A stretch of DNA of 64,000 nt, taken from assembly GCF_020740795.1 (NCBI RefSeq), contig NC_067312.1, positions 35,130,905 through 35,194,904 of the forward strand. Reading direction: 5' to 3'. Origin of the DNA: Apus apus. Its lineage: Eukaryota > Chordata > Aves > Apodiformes > Apodidae. The notes under the pieces are model-generated. The model saw only the letters and a program-made list of their open reading frames with translations, ran no database searches and had not been told where the DNA came from. Positions within the stretch are counted from its first letter, which is position 1. Every line of letters begins with the position of its first letter. Shown here one piece after another: positions 25,521 to 39,500 of this stretch. A program made the position numbers and the translations under genes.

Positions 25521-26782
25521 TTAAATGACAATGAACAGTTTATTCTGGAGGTCATCTCTAAGCACATGGAAGAGAAGAAGGTTATCAGGAGCAGCCAGCA
25601 TGGATTCACCAAGGGAAAATCATGTCTGACTAATCTCATAGCCTTCTGTGATGATGTGACAGAATGGATAGATGCAGAGACAGCAGTGGATGTTGTTTTC
25701 CTTAACTTCAGTAAGACTTTTGACACAGTCTCCCATAATATCCTTGTGGATAAGCTCAGGAAGTATGAGTTAGAAGAGCAGACAGTGAGATGGATTGAGA
25801 GCTGGCCAAACAACAGAGCCCAGAGGGTTGTGATCAATGGTGCAGAGTCCATTTGGGGACCTGTGACTAGTTGTGTTCCCTAGGGGTCAGTAGTGGCCAA
25901 TCTTATTCAATAACTTAATCAATTACTTGGATGAGTATCCTCAGCAAGTTTGATGATGATATGAAACTTGGAGGATTGGCTTAGACACCTGAAGGCTGTG
26001 CAGCCATTCAGTGAGAACTAGACTGGAGAGCTGGGCAAAGAGGAACCTAAAGATATTCAACAAGAATAAATGTAGAGTCCTGCACCTGGGGAGAAAAAAA
26101 ACACCATGCACCAATATGGATTAGGGGTGGACCTGCTAGAAAGCAGCGCCATGAAGAAGGACCTTGGGGTCCTGGTGGACAATGAGTTATCTATGGGGCA
26201 GCAATGTGCCCTTGTGGCCTAGAGAGCCAATAGTATCTTGGGATGTATCAAGAACAGTGTGGCCATCAGGTCAAGGGAGGTTCTCCTGCCCCTCTACTCT
26301 GCCCTAGACCACATCGGGAGTCTTGTGTCCATTTCTTGGCTCCATAGTTCAAGAAGGATGGAGATATACTGGAAAGCGCCCAATGGAGAGCTACAAGGAT
26401 GATTAAGGGACTGGAACAGCTCTGCGGCTGTTTAGTCTGGACAAGACTGAGAGGGGATCTTATCAATGTCTACAAATATCTGAAGGGTGGATGTCAAGAA
26501 TGGGCCAGTCTCTTTTCATTGGTTCCCTGTGATAGGACGAGGGGAAATGGCACCAAGTTACAACACAGGAAATTGCACCACAACATGAGGAACAACTTCT
26601 TAACTGTGATGGTGACAGAGCACTGGAACAGGCTCCCCAGAGAGGCTGTGGAGTCTCCTTCTCTGGAGACTTTCAAGACCTGTCTGGATGTGCTCCTGTG
26701 TGATCCGCCCTAGGTGTTCCGGCTGCAGCAGGGGGGTTGGATTCAATCTTCAGACATCCCCTCCAACCTCTATGATTCTATG
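25521..26782 (+). mobile_element. CR1 LINE, partial RT domain to 3' end
   Basis: The first 360 bp stay open and encode part of the CR1 reverse transcriptase: 'ILEVISKHMEE', 'SSQHGFTKGKSCLTNLIAF', the first palm motif with 'NFSKTFDTVSHNIL' (normally F-x-K-A-F-D), and 'TSCVP' just before a stop at 25881. The catalytic F-A-D-D motif near 25955 is degraded to F-D-D-D in a broken frame. After several frameshifts the tail reads '[16 protein letters not shown]' and '[15 protein letters not shown]', then the 3' UTR ending TATGATTCTATGG. The last 300 bp are nearly identical to the copy at 16037-16510. A dead relic, not a gene. Confidence 0.93.
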
Positions 26783-29700
26783 GTCTTCCTGTCTGCTCAT
26801 CAAATAGATGATGTAATTTCAAATATTTCTACTGCGAACTATCAACTTGAGAGGGAGCAATGAGGACAGGAACAACATCCCTGCACGATAGGACCTCCCT
26901 TCTGACAGCAGAAGCTCATGGTCTCTAAAATAAGAGGTCATTCAACCTCCACAAGCTCATTGCCAGGCCTCTCTAGATCAGAGGCTGCTTGTCCTACTGA
27001 CTGGTGCCAAATTATGTGTGATGTTTTTTCTGATATATTAAACTGTCTTCTAGGGACTGAGCTGAGACCACTAAACTGATTTCATGTAGGAGTTCAGGTT
27101 TAAGTAATTTTTAAGCAGCATTAATGTGTTTCATATATTTTCTGTCCTGGGGAAAAAAAAAAAAAAAAGCGCCCTTGAGAGACCAAAGCAGAATAGTTTC
27201 CATAACATAAGGTAATTGTATATATGATAGATGAAGTATCTGCCTATGACTAGCCATCAATTACAGAATTTATCCCATTCAGTTGGGATAAACCACTAAT
27301 AAACCGCTTAAGTGTTATAAGGTATGCTTCCTACCAACATGAGTTATGTGTCTATCTGCAGCCAAATGTATGTGTACGATTGCTTTGAATATTAAATACA
27401 AAAACTATGTTTAAATAATGTGAAGGGTCTGATTTAAAGCAACAAAAGCCAATAAATTCGAAGTTTATGCTGGCACTCTATTCTTAACTCACACAAATTG
27501 TTTCAAACAGGTATAATGGCATGAATTATATCTCTTTTACATTTATGGTTCTACTTTCACGTTTGAATTTTCTGAGTTTTGTCTGCCTAAATCTCTCCAT
27601 GAGTGTCTTTAAATAGACTTCTAAAATGTGATTTATTAGTTTTGTTTTTATTTTTTAAGGCAAATGTGTATCTTGCAGAAATTTAAGAAATTCAGTTTTT
27701 GTCTTGAGGACAGAATGTTTTCCTTGGAACTGTTTTATTTTCTCTGTTTAATACACAATGAGAATGTTTAATAATATTTAATTATGACTTATTAACTTTG
27801 TATTATTTACTCAAGAGACTGTATCAGGTCCCACAGACCTTTTCTCATCTCATGGGTTACCATAGATCTGGCCAGATATTTAGTATTCTCCTTAAAAAAA
27901 CAATTGTTATAAGCCATTTATAGGGTCCTAGCAATATGGATAATAGCAAAAGGAAGGTCTACACTATTCATGTTTCAAATGTTGAGTTGACTTCTATGTG
28001 CTTTGCTGTTTCTATAATTTTATTTGGCATCACATAAATGTGATTACCACTTCAAGATCCCAAATAAATTCTACCCAAGCATGGTTTCACCAGAGGATTC
28101 CATGTAAGTATAATTGGAAAAAAAGCTGTCAGAAAACACAAAGGAAGTGTGTGATTTTTCTTTTGGTATCAATGCTGCTAATCAAGAAGTACCTGTAAGT
28201 CTTCAGTGAGAGGTGAGAATGAAGCAAGTTGGCATTCAACAGTGTGATGTCTCAATACAGCAAATAAATGCAAATATCAACATAAGGGCACATACAGCAC
28301 AGTCTCAAAATGCTATCTTAGTTGTGAGTTTCTCCAGAGAGGAACAGGAGTAATAGCTAAGTTGGGAGCACAGAATGTATCTATTTATTAAATAAGAGAG
28401 TGTTCTGTAGTATAGGAATCTCAGACTTGGAAAATGAAAAATCCTAAATAGTAGGTTTCAAAATTAATATCAGTGTTTTGGGAAAGTCACTTATCACATC
28501 TGTTTCTAAATTTCCCAGTGCTCTTCTGCTAGCTTAACCTCTAATGAGTTTGCTCTGTGTGCATTTATTGAGTTCATTTAATTGTACTATTATTGAGCTA
28601 GAGCTGCAAAACTGTTATACAAAAGAAACTCCTTAAAATTGCTGTTTCACGTGAATGTTTAGAAAAAAATTAGTATTTGCCTTCAGTTTAGTATTACATC
28701 AAATATGACTTTAATTATGGACATTGTTCTTCACTTTAAGATGAGAAATTACAAAAATGCTAGTAAATGTGGAAATGGCCCAACACACTTTTTCATACTG
28801 GTATTCAAAACCTTTTTTTATGTTGTTCTGAAGTCTTCACTTCTGAGATATGTTTAACTATGTGATTTTACACTCTGAGTCATGTTTTACGTATTATGAA
28901 TAATTATGAAGGTACATGTTTATCTACACCTGGCTCATTAATAACTCTCAAGATTCTTGTAATACTAGAATTCTTCATTAAGGGTCAGACTTAGTATGCA
29001 TGATGTCAAAGAAGTTGCAGCCTAGTCAGAGATCACATTACACCTGCTTGTGCCTTTTCCACTCGGAAGTGTGGAAGTGTACCAAGGTATCTACATGGCT
29101 AATGCAATTTCATAATTATGTACTACAATATTTGTAGATATCAAGCATGAGCATATGCACATAGATAAGAAAAGCAATAGGTTCCATTTGTCAGCTTTGT
29201 TTAGTTGGTTATAAGCCTTTCATACACAGTCATACATAATTCTACACAGTTTAGAACAAGAAAGGTCTGATGTATGTGCGTATGACTACATGTGCATCCC
29301 TGCAGACAGAACCAGACAAGCACAGAAGAATACCTAATACAGAAGTGAACAGATACGGAATGCAAAAAGTATCTAAACAACAAACACTTCAGTTTCATAT
29401 ATCAGGCAGGTAAATGATGGTGGTAATTGTGATCTTAGGTAATTTCTGTCTCAAGGATTTATTAATTTCCTTATTAACCTTTAAATAAAACCAAAAAGAA
29501 AGGTGATCTGGTTTTGGTCTTTAATGCCACATTCTTCAGAATGGCATAAGGCAGGATAAACTATTTGCTTGCTGCAGCTGATTGTCAATGGAGATTTATG
29601 TGTGGTTTCAGAAAACACTGATCAGAAGAAGAGGAAAAATGGAAAAATGAGTCTTTTTCCTCTGTTTTTTGATACAGAAAACAGCATTTTAGTGCTTGCT

Positions 29701-30762
29701 TTTCTCTACTTTTAAAAGACATTTTAAATCTTGCGAGGGTCTTTGAAATCTATAGGTTTCAGTTGAACAGTCAAAGAAATTATTACATCATTAGAACAGC
29801 AAGTTGAGAAGTAACTGCCTTTTCAGTCTGTGAATAATCAAAAGTTAAAAAAAAAAAAGAACCAAGTTCTATATTCAGGTTTCGGAAGCAGAAACTGAGT
29901 CAGAGACTTCTAGGACTTGTTCTAGAAACTGAGTTCTTATATGGTGTAAAGCTGAGCAGATATGGTTGTGTGAGATTTTTGCTAGAGTGCAGATAGGATT
30001 GTGTGGCTGATCATGTAAACTGAAAGAAGGATTAAACACCACATTGTTGTGCAGTGAACTGCACAAGAAAAAATCTGTTTTCGTTTCTGAAGGTGATGGA
30101 ACTGGATGCAGTTGGCACTGCACATTCATAAGACCAGATATGAAATTGACAAATGAACTGTTATTGATGTCTGGGAACACTGGCCTGTTACTCTTTCCAT
30201 ATGGAAACTGGTATTTTATCCTTTCCTAAGCTCTCCTTGGATACTTCAGTCTTGTTTTTAATCAAGTGCTCCTTTAGCTCTGCTATTATTAATGTGCGGC
30301 TTTTACTAAGCAATATTTGGCTCTTTCCGTCTCCTTTTACTCATTTGATACACAGCGATAGAAAGGAGTCATAGATTCAATTCCCATGACTAGGCCAATA
30401 CACAGTAGGAACTTAAAATAGCATCCAATTAATTAAACAACAAAAAAAACCCAACAAACACTAAAGCAGAATTTACCTAAATAACAAAATTCCTGTATTA
30501 GAGTGAGATGCTGTCACAACCACCCCTGTGCTGTTTGCTTAAATACTAGAAAAGTAGCTTTAAAATTCTCCTGAGGAAAGCAGATTCTGCTAGTTAACTG
30601 TGAATAGAAAGGTAGCCAGAAGTAGTCCACTTAATTACATTCTTCTAATAATCTGGATTCTAAAGAAGGAAAACTGTTCTTTGCCATATACTGTTGTTAA
30701 ACTAAAGCTGAACTGGAGCAACTGAAATGCCAGCAGTATCTTTCAGATGCCAGTGGGACCAT
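26783..30762. other. Gene-free AT-rich sequence
   Basis: I recognise no exon, RNA gene or mobile element. It has short A runs (27154-27168, 29847-29858) and otherwise unremarkable AT-rich sequence. Open frames reach only about 100 codons and have no family signature. Confidence 0.55.
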
Positions 30763-30813
30763 GGAATCATAGAATCACAGAACATTTTGGGTTGGAAGGA
30801 ACCTTAAAGATCA
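30763..30813 (-). mobile_element. CR1 LINE, about 50-bp terminal fragment
   Basis: On the + strand 'GGAATCATAGAATCACAGAA' is followed by 'TTTTGGGTTGGAAGGAACC' and 'TTAAAGATCA'. This is the reverse complement of the last 50 bp of CR1. It is an extremely 5'-truncated insertion. Confidence 0.85.
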
Positions 30814-32822
30814 ATATTCTTGTGTCCTACTTTTCTCTTGGAAGAAGGGGTAACCATTTAATCTATAGTTGTATAGATTGTAAAAGAAAACAGCAAAAGA
30901 AGATCCAATACAAAATCTAGTAAACAAAGGGAGGCTTTCCATTCCCTTCATGGGTTGTAGATAATGGCACAAGTGACTTGCTTACATTTTGTGATACAGG
31001 CATGGACTAGTACCACTTTTAGCAGCAAGAGAATCTGTAGAAAAAAACCAAAATCAATTCTACTGTGAGAAGAATCTCTGTACCATTCTAACACAAGTAT
31101 CCAAGATATTAGATGAATAGGTATTGTGTTTGAATATTTATCTGCTTTATTAAATAGATTTTAAATTATTTGTAGTTATATCTAGAAGTTTCTTGCTGCA
31201 CAGATGTAGTAGACACGAGTTATTTTCTCTCATATCGTAATAATATATAGTTGAAGAAATTAGAAGCTATAATTTATTTGTTTCCTTTCATTCTTTAGTG
31301 TATTAACCTATTTGGATAATTTATATAATTTTCTCAAAAAAAGTGTATTATTATAAATGCTGTCATCTTCATGACCAATAATAAAATATGGATGTACAAA
31401 AGCAGACATTAAAACTAGAGAAAAATAACAAGAAAAATTCCTTCCTGACCTCACTCTTTCACAGATTTCACCAGTGATATTATAATGGCTACAAAAACAC
31501 TTGAGCTAGAAAGTAATTTGGACACAGAAGAAGGAATGGTAAGATCAGTGTTACTTTTCTTTCTGAGAATAATTAAATTGATTCTCTCAAGAAGTTTGGG
31601 ACTTTTCAGGACTAGGACCTTTTATATCACAGATATTTAAAACTTTAGGAAAAAAATAGCACAACCCTCTATAATGTTGAGGGTTTAGCAGTTTATATAA
31701 TTGTGCTCAAGTGTAAATACTTACATAAAATATAAGGCTGAGGAAAAATCCAACCTTTGATTGGAGCATCATTTGATTTTGAGAGTGCCTGTCATTTGAA
31801 CATTACTCATACTCCCCATTATGTTATGACTCATTATATACTCTAGTCAAAAGAAAATAAACAATATTGAACAAGTTCCTGGAAAAAAAAATCAAACCAA
31901 AACAAACAACAAACCAGGAGCTGAAACAAAAAGCAAATAAAGTTTTTCTTGTCTTTAATAGTATACTGCAATCTTTGACTCTTGAATGTGTATGTGTTTG
32001 TTATTTACCATAACACATTTCTTCCCACCCATCAATTTTAAAGGAGGTTCTACTGCTACTACTACAGATACTGATACTACTACAGTAGTATTAATACTAC
32101 TTCTATAGTTTACATAAATGCTCCTTCAAATTTGTAAGTTAAATTCTGCATTATATCCCAATTTATTTAGCCTTAAATTGCTGTTTCAGCCTTAAATTTC
32201 AGTATATGTGGTGTATTGCAGGGGAGAGCTACTCAACAAAACTGAATGCTTTGTCAGCTTACAGGTAAATATAGCTCTGTCCTGTTAGATTATTTTAATT
32301 ATCTGTACTCAATTATTTATAGATGCTATCAGCTATTGCTAAATACAGCTTGTTTTAGGGACAGCATAATAATTAACAAAATGTAAAACAGTATAATTGC
32401 AAGAACTATAATGTTATTATTAGACCCTAGTGTTCTTTTAAGAGGCTTATTATTCTGGCTGCTGATCCTTTCTGGAAATCTGGATATTTATGTAATCCAC
32501 TAATAATGAAAAAGAGTCTACTAATAGCTGAAAGCCCATTGTGATCTTTGAATATATTGGCAAAGAATGAGTCAGCTTTGGTGGTGACCGTTTTATAGAT
32601 ATTTATGAAACAGCAATCAAAGTTTTAATTAATCTTTAGTTGTTTAATAGTATGTTGTTTTCAGGTTTTCCACTTGGGATGTCCAGTACTCCTTTGTCTC
32701 TCTTGCTTTTTTGTAGTGCTTGAGAAATTGTAAATAATCATATTAAATAACAGGAGATCTTATATCTGCTAAGTTACTAGGTTTATCTTTATTCTCACTA
32801 TTGGATGGCTGTCTTTCAGCAG
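30814..32822. other. Gene-free AT-rich sequence
   Basis: No gene is recognised. A short imperfect ACT-trinucleotide repeat lies at about 32048-32102. The rest is AT-rich and unremarkable up to the edge of the LTR at 32823. Confidence 0.55.
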
Positions 32823-33528
32823 TGTCACCGTTTGACTCAGGTTCAACAACAATGCTCTCGATCCCCTCCCCCTCCCACCCAGGTTCGGAAGAAGAGAGAG
32901 AAAAAGAGAGAGACTTTGCTGGATAGAAGACTAAACTACACAGCTTTAATTAAACCCTAATGATAAAATAAAATATATACAATTATATACAAATGTGTTC
33001 AGGTATGTGCAAAAGCCTCTCATTTCCCCCCACCCCCAGCAAGTCCCACAGCATCTCCTGAGCTGCAAACAGTCCCGAAAAGTCCCAGAGCTGCTGCTGG
33101 AGAAAGCAGAGAGTGATGAGGGTCAGGAGAGCTCGAGCCTGGGGGTCAATGGTGATGGATGGATGGAGTTCTCCCCAGAAGCTGGCCATGGAGGGAAGAG
33201 AAGGAAAGAAGCAGCAGGAAGGAAGTTGTCTTCTGTGATCTCTGACCTTCCTCTGAGCTTACATAGATATATGGAATGCAATATCTCTGGCCAGTTTTGC
33301 TGTCTGTCTAACTCAGCCTCCTATGGGGGGGTCATAGATCTCCCCGTAGTGTCTGAGCCAGCAGAGCAAAGGTGTGACCTTGTAGTCCTAGCAGTTAGAA
33401 AAACTTTCCAGAGTTATCATTCCACTAACTGGAACACTTTGCTGCTATTTAAAAGAGATCTTACTGAAGGGGAAAAAAAAATAATCAGTAAAAATGAAAT
33501 TGGCTTCATCCTGGCTCAAACTGGGACA
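32823..33528 (-). mobile_element. Solo LTR of an endogenous retrovirus (minus orientation)
   Basis: This is a 706-bp unit with TG...CA ends (TGTCACC... and ...CTGGGACA on the + strand). It has a second copy in opposite orientation at 49493-50197. Read on the minus strand it contains a TATATAAT-like stretch and, further on, an ATTAAA polyadenylation-like signal, the order expected of an LTR. Flanking pentamers AGCAG and AGTTG agree at only 3 of 5 positions, so the target duplication is weak. No gag, pol or env sequence adjoins it. A 182-codon open frame from 32995 runs antisense to the LTR and is not a recognised gene. Family not identified. Confidence 0.8.
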
Positions 33529-36500
33529 AGTTGTCATATATAAAGTCCATTTTCTTCAGAGAAAATATATGGTGGTGTTTCTGTGAAAATTTTAGATGTC
33601 TTGATGATTCAGTGGTAATTATATTGAGTGGAATTTATTAATTTTTGTATTTTTAGTTGAATAGGAAGAAAAATCCCATTACATTAGAGACTGCAAGACA
33701 ACTTACCAGTTTGTACTATGCTGTGCTGCCTGTTAGTGCTGTATAGAGAGCTTGAAATACCAGTTTGAAGGAAGTCCTGAGATCCCCTCTGTGGCTTTGA
33801 TGCTTGATATTTCATATTTACTGCAGAATTAATATTCAGGTCATACAAGCATGTTTAGACCAATTTTACAGTGCAGGTAATGTCTGCTGTACTTGTGGTG
33901 CAATGTAGCATGGATGGGTTTGTGTTTGACAAACCAGGTTTGCTGTGCACATACCATGCTTTAAGAACAGCTGCTATACTGAGGTCCCTTAATATGGTCT
34001 TGCTGTAATGCCTTAAAAACCTGGACAGCAGTAATATCACCTAAGCCCTAAAGACAGCACAAGACCTTTGTAGTACCAAAGAAACTCACAGTATACTAGG
34101 AGATATAAAGGAAAAAAAGTTGTAAATATAGTAACAGATTTATGTAATACAAAGCACTGGCATTGCCACATTGAACAGTACCATATATGATACAGATCCA
34201 TGTTATTTCACAGACTTTTTTGTTGAAAGCAGTGACACTTTTTCTTACCAATAAATTAAAGGACCAAGCACACAAGTGACTTTTCTTCCCACACTCACAG
34301 AGGGGAGCCACTTTGGAGTATACTCTGAATATATAAGATTAGTCAAGATGGCAAGAAATAAAGCTTTCTCTAAAACAAACTTAACAAAAAACAACAACCA
34401 AAAAAAACAAAGGACAATTTGTAATTCACCTGTTTTGATCTTTCTCCTGTTATTTGTTCATCAGGCTGACTGACATCACACTGGCAGTTGCTGGATCCTT
34501 TTTGTAAATCTTTTATTTTGTGTGAGGAGTGCCCAAAAGGTTTAATTTTATTCTTAGTGAATAATGACAGCCAAAGTTACAGAATATGTGTATTATAATC
34601 TAGCATTTGTGTTGGGACTTTGCACAAGCCTTTAGCTTAGGCTCCTAACCAGTATGAATTGGCTTCAAAATGCATTCAGTTATGCTCTTCTGCCATCTGG
34701 ATTTAAAGAAAATTCAATTCTTAAAACTGTATCAGCATCACAGTCATCTATTAGCCAGGTCATTATAATTGCAATATCATGGATAAAAGCCAATTAGAAA
34801 AGCTGGCCATGATGGTAACAGTAATGGTGACAGTTTCACTGTCTTTTTGGTAAAGTGTTCTACTGGGCATTTTGTTCAAAGTGGATGGTACTTCTCTTTG
34901 TTCCCCTTCTTCCTAAAAGACATCATCTACTTTCCTATTGCAGAGGGTGTTCACCTCTGTGTTTTCTGTCCAGGTGTCTGTCTGTGAAACCTAAGGAGAG
35001 ATTCCTCGGAGGGAATGTGACATCATATCTCCTCCTTATGAGTGCTGAAGAAGAGGCACAGGGCAAGAAGCAGTAGGTATGGATGGTCCTATTGCCAGCA
35101 AACAGGTCATACTGGTGAGTATGGGTGGGAGGATGCTACTGCATGAGATGGCCTTGGCTCCTCTATACTAGTTATGTGCCATTTAGTGAAATAAAATGTA
35201 TGAGAAATACAGTGTATGAAAGGCTTTACACAGATAGGATATGCTGTCTAAAGACTCAAAAAATTATATGTACAGTCTAGACTATGATTGTGTCAGATTA
35301 TGACTAAAAGGATGTATGGAAATAACTGGCCTGAAAAAGAACAGTCAACATTTCGGTCCTTCTAGTTTTGACTTATATTTAAACTCCATTCAAGAGATCA
35401 TCAGGGAACAAAAATTCTGAGGAAGACTATAGAGTTGCAGAGACATGTGATCACTCATCAAACTGAACAGAAGAAAACCATAGGTGTACTGTGGGTAGCA
35501 AAGTATTTTAGTTCATCCAAAGTAAGGACCAGGCAATAAATAGATGGTAGGATGGCAGGCAAGCCCACACAGTGACTGCCAAACAAAGCTGAATGTGTGC
35601 AGACATTGACAAACTTCATGGAAGACAGTATGAAGAATAAAGAAAATGGAGATTACAGTAATCTACAGTGTAGAAGAACTGGATAGATCACAGAAGACTG
35701 CCAGCATGTCCAAGAATTTGCCAATACTGCTGAATAAGAAGACATAGAAGGCCAACTCCTGGAAAAGGATAGCCTGTTAAGCAACATAAACACAGGGCTA
35801 AGTGAGAATAGGGACCTATTCAAGAAGAAGACACAGGGACATATTACCTGCACACCATCAAGATGGACAAATGATAAAAATGTAGTAATAAGGTAGAGTC
35901 AGGATTAGAAACAGCATGTTTCTAGTGTGTAGAACTGTATACATTCTTCAGGAAAGAAAAGTAAAAATCAAGGAGATGAGGATAGTAAAAGAATATGCTT
36001 GAACGTGCCATAATGAAGGAAATAAAGGTAGTACTTAAATGAATATAATTATTTAAAAATCTGCATCTGAATAAAGGATGCTATTTTACCTTCCATTATG
36101 CATTTCTAACTTTCTTCTTTTACCCTGAATGCTGACAAGGATGGGTAGGTCCAGAATTTCCATTTGTTAAGTGAGTCAAATGCTGCATATTTGCCTGCAC
36201 CTTTGTGTGAAATTAACAGTAAAATACATTGTTTTTTATTACTTTGGTTAACAGACAATAACAGAAATAAGTAACAGTGCTTCTGTAAGCAGCATTCCAT
36301 TGTATATAATCCTATATAAGTATATAATCTGTGCAAAGGGAATTTTTACCCGAATAGACTCTAAAACAGTATTTGTACAGAAGTATTACTCAGTAGGAAA
36401 AGAAATCCATTAAAGTGATGCAAAGAAAAAGCAAATAATATTGCCCCAGTAACTGGACCAGATAGGATGCCAGTTATTGATTTAGTCTGCGATACCAGAA

Positions 36501-39500
36501 TACTAACTCTTCTGCTGTATCCAGGCACTGTTTATCTTTTGGAACTCTCTTGGTGATTTATTTTTTATGTTTAAAAAATAAGAATCCTGTTTAAGGGCAG
36601 AGACCTATCTTCACATAGCCATGTTTTGCTTACCTACTGAGAGAAATTACTGGCTTTTGCTGAAATTTCCTTGCATAAGTATTGTCTTTTTAATTTTTTT
36701 TATTTTTTTTTTTTCCACTGGTGTCTTCCAGGCATTGAAGCATTGGTATTTTGTGCCTCTCCAGTGTGACTTGATGACTTGCCCAATCATAAGCCTTCTA
36801 AGTTCTACTATTTCAGGCATTGTTTCTTATATGTATTTACTATCTTGTAAAATATTTCCAAATAGAAAGGTCAAGCCTGTCATTGCACAATGGTGGGAGA
36901 GGGAGAAAGGACAGTGACAGAATGTTTGCTTGCTGACGTCAGTCAGGGGAGTACAACTGTGACCTTGGTCCCATAAACAACATTTCATCTATAACATAAA
37001 TCAATATAATAGTTATTTCCCCTACAGTGAATGTTGTAAGAATAATAAAATAGTATTTTTGTGAAGCATGAGTTCAGAACCACTCCTTAATAAATACTGA
37101 GCAATTGGGCAAGTACTTGTAGCAGTCTGAATTACCCTCATGTGTTAGGTTACATTTCCTCTGTCACTCTGATACCAGGAGGTTTCAGAATGAAGTGGGT
37201 CTTCTTGTCTTGGCAGACTTATGACTTGTTAGCACCAATGAAAATGTTCACAGTGGTGTCTGAGCAGAATATAGCTGAGGCATTAGCACCAAGCTTCCCA
37301 CACTTGCCTTAAAAAATTAAGGTATTTCACAGGAATGCTGCAATGTACTGCAAAGTACAAGATGATAATTCTCTTAGCAGTATATGTGATAGATTCTTCA
37401 AATATGCCAGATGAGCATTCCCCATTTATAGCAGACAAGAACAGAATTATGCACATAGATGACAGGAATTCCTAGAGTCCAAATTATATTCTTGAGTATT
37501 CCTGGAGTATATAACACCTATTATCATCTAGCCCATAAAGTTACAACATTTTAAGAAGTTACTGTCTTCTGTTGATTGCTCTGCTCCTCATCTAAAAGCT
37601 TCTAGGAAAGATTTCTCCATCTGTAGGGTGTTAGAGATATCTAAGATTTTATTTTTAAGTGCTGCTGGATTATTCAGAAGTTGTTTGTCAAAGCACTAAC
37701 ACTTCAATTAACTTTGTTTATTGGTACTGTGGTTTCTCAGGAATGATAACTTAGTGAACGTGAAAGACTGAACACCATGAAGGATTTTCTAGATCATTAA
37801 ATACCACCAGAAAGCACATGCAAAAGATCAGAGCAACACAGGGATCAGATAATTCTGAGCATACTTCTAAAACAGAATACATGATGAGGAGCCATGTGGT
37901 CAGAATGAAGACAGATAACAACCTGACACTCACTGAGAACACAAAGCCTTACCTGAGAACAATGAAAAAGCAGCGTTATCTTGCAAGATGAGACTACCCA
38001 TATTCTTATTTTTTGTAGCTACACTGCATTCCCTGAGTAAAGTGAAGGCAAATCAACACATGATCTAATATTATTGTTGTCTCAGCAATATAGTTCCTTT
38101 ATATTTTTCACAGCCTCAATACATCATGTTGTATGAGTAAGAGTTCAAACAACTAAAGCAGTGAAAATTATTAGTATCTAATTTTTACTATTGTTTCTAG
38201 TTTTCATTGGCATATTTCTACCATTGTTTGGTAGTGAAACTAAATTAGGGTTTTGTTTTGTTCTGGTTTTGTTTGTTGGTTTACTTTTTTGTTTGTTTGG
38301 TTTGGTTTTGGGTTTTTCATTGTTGTTGTTTGTCTGCTTTTCCTGTTGTTTTCAACAGCTATCTAGTGTTATCTATACTAAGTATTCAAAAACCACAGGT
38401 CAGAATGGAAGTAAAATAATTATTTCTAATAGCTATTTTATATTTTCATCTTTTGAGTTCTTAGATCACATTCAGTTCATATTTCTATACTGCTGTGAGG
38501 GACAGAAGTACTAAAAGCAGCAGAAGAAACAACCTAGAAATTCTCATGTAATCAAAATACTCCAGAAGGGATTTTAAGGACGATAACAATAATAGGGAGC
38601 TTGCAATAAAATTGTGAGAGCTTGCAATAATTAAATCCCATTTTCTGGAGGAATAAAAAAAAAAAAATAAAAAAGAGGAATGTAATTATTCCTAGCAAGA
38701 CATTCTAATAGAATGTTATTTATTTCCTTTTGCACAAGAATTAAAAAGAAACTATAGAAGGAATTACCTTTCTGTGTTTTTTTTTGTCAATATGAAACTG
38801 AAGATGTCCTGACAACTGGCTGCCCACAAGTGAGTAAGTATGAAAAGTTCTGTTTTGACCCCTGACTGTCTGACTTCAGAACTTAGTTAACATTTATATG
38901 CTTAAATCAACTCTTATCTTGTGCACTTTACAAGGCTACAACTGCTGAGGAATTTTAACAGAAACAGTCAAACACATTTATTGAAATTCAGTATAAGAAA
39001 AATATTCATTTCTGTGAGAATATATTTTGTTTCTGAATTTATTCCGGATAATTTTACTTGCAGTCTGAATTATATTTATAGTACTTCTGTTTATTGGAAA
39101 ATATAGATGCTTATGTAGTTTCATTCTTAAATATTTTCTGTCTCTAAAGGAAGGAATTCTGTTGAGTAAAAAGTGTGTCTAAAATTTTAAATCAACAGAC
39201 ACAGAGTATCACTTTGTTACTCTAAGCTCGACCACAGTAGGAAAGGAAAGTTCAAAGTTACAACTTTGCATCACTGCCAAAATACACAGCACTGTCTCAT
39301 TGAACTGAGTCAGTTGAGTCCCACTGTGATTATGGAGTACAGGCTGCAAGAAGAGTTCATGTTGGGCTGACTCTGCAGTACCACCCTAGAATGCAATGTG
39401 CAGTATCTGTTTTGTATTCTCTTGGGCTGGGAATTTATAGCAAACACTGCTTTGGGGAACAGTGTTAGCAGCTGAAATACTGCAGCCCCAAGTGGCCTCC

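Noticed and set aside
25566-25883. 105-codon reverse transcriptase-like frame as a functional gene
   Set aside because: It is a truncated CR1 RT segment, without the catalytic F-A-D-D motif in frame and followed by stops.
38191-38514. Hydrophobic 107-codon frame resembling a membrane protein
   Set aside because: The Phe/Leu/Val/Gly run is produced by T/G low-complexity DNA.
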